Notes under the pieces: generated by a model
What the model saw: the letters and a program-made list of their open reading frames with translations, nothing else
The model's database searches: none
What the model was told of the DNA's origin: nothing
Translations under genes and position numbers: made by a program
Shown here: one piece after another, positions 6,758 to 9,006 of the stretch
Position numbering within the stretch: position 1 is the stretch's first letter
Layout of the letters: each line of letters begins with the position of its first letter
Assembly: GCA_934359535.1 (NCBI GenBank)
Contig: CAKRLN010000088.1
Span: forward strand, 1 to 9,006
Source of the DNA: an uncultured Lachnospiraceae bacterium
GTDB lineage: Bacteria > Bacillota > Clostridia > Lachnospirales > Lachnospiraceae
Direction: 5' to 3'
DNA: 9,006 nucleotides

Positions 6758-7526
6758 TTTCATCCTCCTCCCTAAGCCATTTCTCTTCCCCGGCCATTCC
6801 GAATACCCGGTCAAATTCCGGACTTTCGAAGACCTCCTTTACACTCCCCTGCTTTGCAGCCCTGCCCTGATCAATCAGGATCACCTGATCTGCATATTTT
6901 GCAACATAATCAAGATCATGGGAAATCAAAATTACCGCAAGGTCGTAATGATTTTTCAGATAATCCATTGTCTGGAAGAAAAGCTCCATACCATTTTGAT
7001 CAATTCCGGATACCGGTTCATCCAGAAGCAGAAGATTTGGGTCATCCATAATTGCCATGGAAAGCAGTACCCTCTGCAGCTGTCCGCCGGAAAGATTGCA
7101 GACCTGCCTGTCAATTAGCTCCTCTGCTTCAAAAACAGCAAGATTCTTCTTAATCTCTTCATAAAGCTTTTTTTTCTTATGGAGAAAAACCGGTGCATTC
7201 GATTCAAAGCTTGCTATCAGATCATACACACTGACCGGTGTGTTTTTCTCGATATTGACCGACTGCGGTACATATCCGATCTTTAATTTCTGCATATGGC
7301 CGTCCTTCGTGTCCTTGAACTCAATCGTTCCAGTATGCGGAATATCATCTAAGATCGCACGGATCAGGGTTGATTTTCCTGCTCCGTTTTTTCCAATGAC
7401 GGCATTCAGTGAACCGCAGTGAATATGGATGTTCACATCATCTAGGATCACCTGATCCCCGAAGCTTACCCCAAGATGGTTCATTTTAATACAGTGAAAA
7501 CCGCATGGCTCTATAATTTTACGCAT
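6750..7526 (-). CDS. znuC: Metal ABC transporter ATP-binding protein (ZnuC/AdcC-like)
   Basis: This 258-residue ATPase drives the metal importer formed with the adjacent permease and binding protein. All ABC motifs are intact: Walker A GKNGAGKST (45-53), Q-loop VPQ (86-88), signature LSGGQLQR (145-152), Walker B LLLLDEP (165-171) with catalytic Glu170, D-loop SGID (173-176) and H-loop SHD (202-204). A short N-terminal extension before the first beta strand contains C8-G-F-H11-C12, and H36-C37 lies nearby, a possible metal-binding cluster. ATG 7526 follows AAAGGAG at 7-8 bases, 20 bases after the binding-protein stop. The gene end overlaps the permease start by 8 bases. Confidence 0.95.
   Translation of the reverse strand: MRKIIEPCGFHCIKMNHLGVSFGDQVILDDVNIHIHCGSLNAVIGKNGAGKSTLIRAILDDIPHTGTIEFKDTKDGHMQKLKIGYVPQSVNIEKNTPVSVYDLIASFESNAPVFLHKKKKLYEEIKKNLAVFEAEELIDRQVCNLSGGQLQRVLLSMAIMDDPNLLLLDEPVSGIDQNGMELFFQTMDYLKNHYDLAVILISHDLDYVAKYADQVILIDQGRAAKQGSVKEVFESPEFDRVFGMAGEEKWLREEDEND
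6764..6773 (-). promoter_or_regulatory. Ribosome binding site deciding the znuB start
   Basis: AGGGAGGAGG on the minus strand lies inside the last codons of the ATPase gene. It is 6 bases from ATG 6757 and immediately next to ATG 6763, favouring the former. Confidence 0.8.
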
Positions 7527-7546
7527 CGTGCTTCTCCTTTCTTTAC

Positions 7547-8458
7547 CTATTCCTGCGTGCAGAATGCCTCGTAGAGCTTATCAATATTGCTCTGCATTGC
7601 AGTTAAATAGCTGTCTTTGCTGTAATCTCCGCGATTACAGGTATCCAGATAAATCACCTTCACATCCGATTCTTCCTCCATGGTTTTTCCCATGTCCGAG
7701 CCATAGAGCTCCTCTGCAAAAATATAAGAAACATGATCATTTTTAATTGCATCCAATACTTCTGCTGCCTCTCCGGCGCTGACCTGACGCTCCTCGTCAA
7801 GATCTAACACATAGCTTACATGTAAACCATAGTCCTCTGCCACATAATCGTATGCCTCATGGAATAAGATCACATTCTGTCCGGCGGCTGCTTCCCGGAT
7901 CTCATCCTGCTTCTCTTCAAGCTCTGCAAGCTTTTTGTCATATGCCATCGCATTCTCATGATACTCATTCTGATGATCCTGGTCTGCCTTTTCAAGTGCT
8001 GCTTCAATCGTAGAAAGCTGAATCCGGTAATCTTCAATACTCATCCATGCATGCGCATTCTCCTCTGTTCCTTCGGAAAGCAAAGAAACATTCTCCGATG
8101 CTTCAATAATTGTCAGCTTCGGATAGCTTTTTGCAACATCCGAGAGAAAGCTTTCAATTCCACCACCATTGACGATAAAAATATCCGCCTTGGACAAAAG
8201 CTTCATGTCCGCAGTGGTCAGCTGGTAGTCGTGCAGGCAGCCGGTCTGCGGTTCACTAAGATTTTCCAGGGTAACTCCCTTTGTATCACCGATCACATTT
8301 GCAGCCGCAACATACATCGGGTAAAAAGAGGTTACAACCGTAAAATTGTCATCATCGTTTTTCTCTTCTGTATTGTTTGTAATCATAACTGTAAATGCTG
8401 CGGCAAGAACAAGAACTGCTGCAAGCATTCCAAGGATCACTGCATTTTTTTTCTTCAT
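7547..8458 (-). CDS. znuA: Metal ABC transporter substrate-binding protein, zinc type (ZnuA/AdcA-like)
   Basis: This 303-residue extracellular binding protein belongs to the cluster 9 (A-I) family, which captures a divalent metal for the ZnuBC importer. Residues 1-4 are Lys-rich and 6-26 form a hydrophobic segment. There is no lipobox cysteine, so it appears to be anchored by an uncleaved helix or secreted, not lipidated. Ligand candidates are His76 (GCLHDYQL), His136 (NAHAWMS), His200 (LFHEAYDY) and Asp272 (YLDTC). A third histidine, where manganese binders have Glu, points to zinc. The His-rich loop of many zinc binders is absent; the stretch 155-190 is instead acidic and charged, and probably the long linking helix. 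ATG 8458 follows AAGAGG about 6 bases upstream. It is the first gene of the importer operon, 98 bases after engB. No clear Zur or MntR operator was recognised upstream. Confidence 0.94.
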   Translation of the reverse strand: MKKKNAVILGMLAAVLVLAAAFTVMITNNTEEKNDDDNFTVVTSFYPMYVAAANVIGDTKGVTLENLSEPQTGCLHDYQLTTADMKLLSKADIFIVNGGGIESFLSDVAKSYPKLTIIEASENVSLLSEGTEENAHAWMSIEDYRIQLSTIEAALEKADQDHQNEYHENAMAYDKKLAELEEKQDEIREAAAGQNVILFHEAYDYVAEDYGLHVSYVLDLDEERQVSAGEAAEVLDAIKNDHVSYIFAEELYGSDMGKTMEEESDVKVIYLDTCNRGDYSKDSYLTAMQSNIDKLYEAFCTQE

Positions 8459-8492
8459 GAAAATCCTCTTATCTTATCTATTTTTTGATTCT

Positions 8493-8521
8493 ATTCTTCT
8501 ATTTTATTCTGTCTTTGTCAT
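8493..8521 (-). promoter_or_regulatory. Weak candidate promoter for the metal-importer operon
   Basis: ATGACA (8521-8516, 5 of 6 matches to TTGACA) is followed after 17 bases by AAGAAT (8498-8493, 4 of 6 matches to TATAAT). It lies in the 98-base gap between engB and the binding-protein gene, about 30 bases upstream of the ATG. The region is A-rich, so chance matches are easy. No terminator is visible after engB, so read-through is also possible. Confidence 0.3.
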
Positions 8522-8556
8522 CATCTTCTGTTTTGACTGATTTATTTTTGCTGGTT

Positions 8557-9006
8557 CTACTTTTTCTTCTTTTTGTGTGCTTTTGCAGAGTCTGCCTTTT
8601 TACTGCTTTTGCGTTTTCCAGTTTCTTTTCCGATCGCTTTCCAACGCGGCTTTCTCTCCTTCTTTTCTCCGGTGTTCTGTACGGAAATATTTTCGTTTTC
8701 CTCAGCCTTTTCCAGCTGTCCATTTTGCTTTTTTGCTGTCAGATCCGGCTTCTTTTTCTTCTTTCCAAGAGAGGCGATAACCTCCTCAGGGAGTGGATTG
8801 CCCTCCTCATCGACAAGGACAAGTGAATCGATAAGTGCCCAGATCTCCTCCCGTCCCTGCTTGGTTTCTGCGGAAAACGGAAGCATGACTGTGCCAGGCT
8901 CCACATTCAGGGCCTTTTCAATGGTCTTTAGATGTGCTGGAATCTGGCTTCTTTTTAACTTGTCTGCCTTCGTTGCAATAATAATCGGTGCAAAGCCCTG
9001 TGATAC
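8557..9006 (-). CDS. engB: Ribosome biogenesis GTPase EngB/YsxC, C-terminal part, with lysine-rich tail
   Basis: Cut by the window edge, this leaves 149 C-terminal residues of a TRAFAC-class GTPase needed for late assembly of the large ribosomal subunit. The visible core begins VSQGFAPIIIATKADKLKRS, carrying the G4 guanine-specificity motif TKAD (12-15 of the visible part). PFSAETKQGREEIWALI (43-59) follows, whose SAETKQG is the family's G5 region. The G1-G3 motifs lie outside the window. EngB normally ends a few residues after this point. Here about 85 more residues follow, the last 69 being one third lysine (23 Lys) with little hydrophobic content and ending AKAHKKKKK. The tail is probably disordered and may contact rRNA. 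The next gene, the metal-binding protein, starts 98 bases downstream with no hairpin terminator between. Confidence 0.93.
   Translation of the reverse strand, partial: VSQGFAPIIIATKADKLKRSQIPAHLKTIEKALNVEPGTVMLPFSAETKQGREEIWALIDSLVLVDEEGNPLPEEVIASLGKKKKKPDLTAKKQNGQLEKAEENENISVQNTGEKKERKPRWKAIGKETGKRKSSKKADSAKAHKKKKK

Noticed and set aside
6758..6814. Upstream extension of the permease gene into the ATPase gene
   Set aside because: The extra residues (MTGYSEWPGKRNGLGRR...) are not like permease N-termini, and the strong AGGAGG site fits ATG 6757.
6156..7118. Plus-strand open frame of 320 codons opposite znuB and znuC
   Set aside because: It lies entirely antisense to two genes with complete family signatures, has no recognisable domain and mixes many Ile/Thr/Ser stretches typical of a reversed membrane-protein gene.
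8499..8723. Minus-strand frame of 74 codons overlapping the engB tail in another register
   Set aside because: A Lys/Arg-rich reading produced by the A-rich engB tail. A programmed frameshift at the AAA-AAG runs near 8560 was considered, but no exact slippery heptamer in the correct phase or stimulatory structure was seen.

Overview
The window looks like chromosomal DNA of a Gram-positive anaerobe of the Clostridia, most likely a motile member of the Lachnospiraceae (Roseburia/Agathobacter-like). This is inferred from the style of the proteins, the strong AGGAGG-type ribosome binding sites and the gene mix, not from a database search. All convincing genes lie on the minus strand, so the text follows them from the high-coordinate end downwards. 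No gap between genes exceeds about 140 bases. No RNA gene, CRISPR array, insertion sequence or prophage signature was seen.

Reading order: (1) 9006-8557, the C-terminal part of the ribosome-assembly GTPase EngB/YsxC, cut by the window edge and carrying an unusual lysine-rich tail. (2) 8458-5942, a tight three-gene ABC importer for a divalent metal, probably zinc: binding protein, ATPase, permease. The ATPase and permease genes overlap by 8 bases. (3) 5912-4581, a MATE-family efflux pump starting 29 bases after the permease. (4) 4555-2852, an 'ABC-class' ATPase of the family that includes trypanosome MRB1590, 25 bases after the pump. Genes 2 to 4 could form one transcript, because no terminator was seen between them. 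(5) 2779-1739, a stand-alone AAA/STAND-like ATPase with a C-terminal winged helix. Its promoter is embedded in four copies of the palindrome TTATATAA, arranged as two 10-bp-spaced pairs 29 bp apart. (6) 1602-976, an unrecognised 208-residue cysteine-free protein whose upstream region carries a very good match to a flagellar sigma-28/sigma-D promoter, and which is followed by a strong intrinsic terminator. (7) 882-49, a trimeric-type purine nucleoside phosphorylase. (8) 35-1, possibly the first codons of a further gene.

Functionally the window mixes housekeeping (ribosome biogenesis, nucleoside salvage), metal import and drug/metabolite efflux with two poorly understood ATPases and one probable motility-regulon gene. 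The two most interesting points are the sigma-D-type promoter in front of the unknown 208-residue protein, and the phased palindrome array over the promoter of the AAA ATPase. Three start sites deserve attention: the MATE gene should start at ATG 5912 rather than GTG 5921, the permease at ATG 6757 rather than further upstream, and the gene after punA (if real) would start with GTG.
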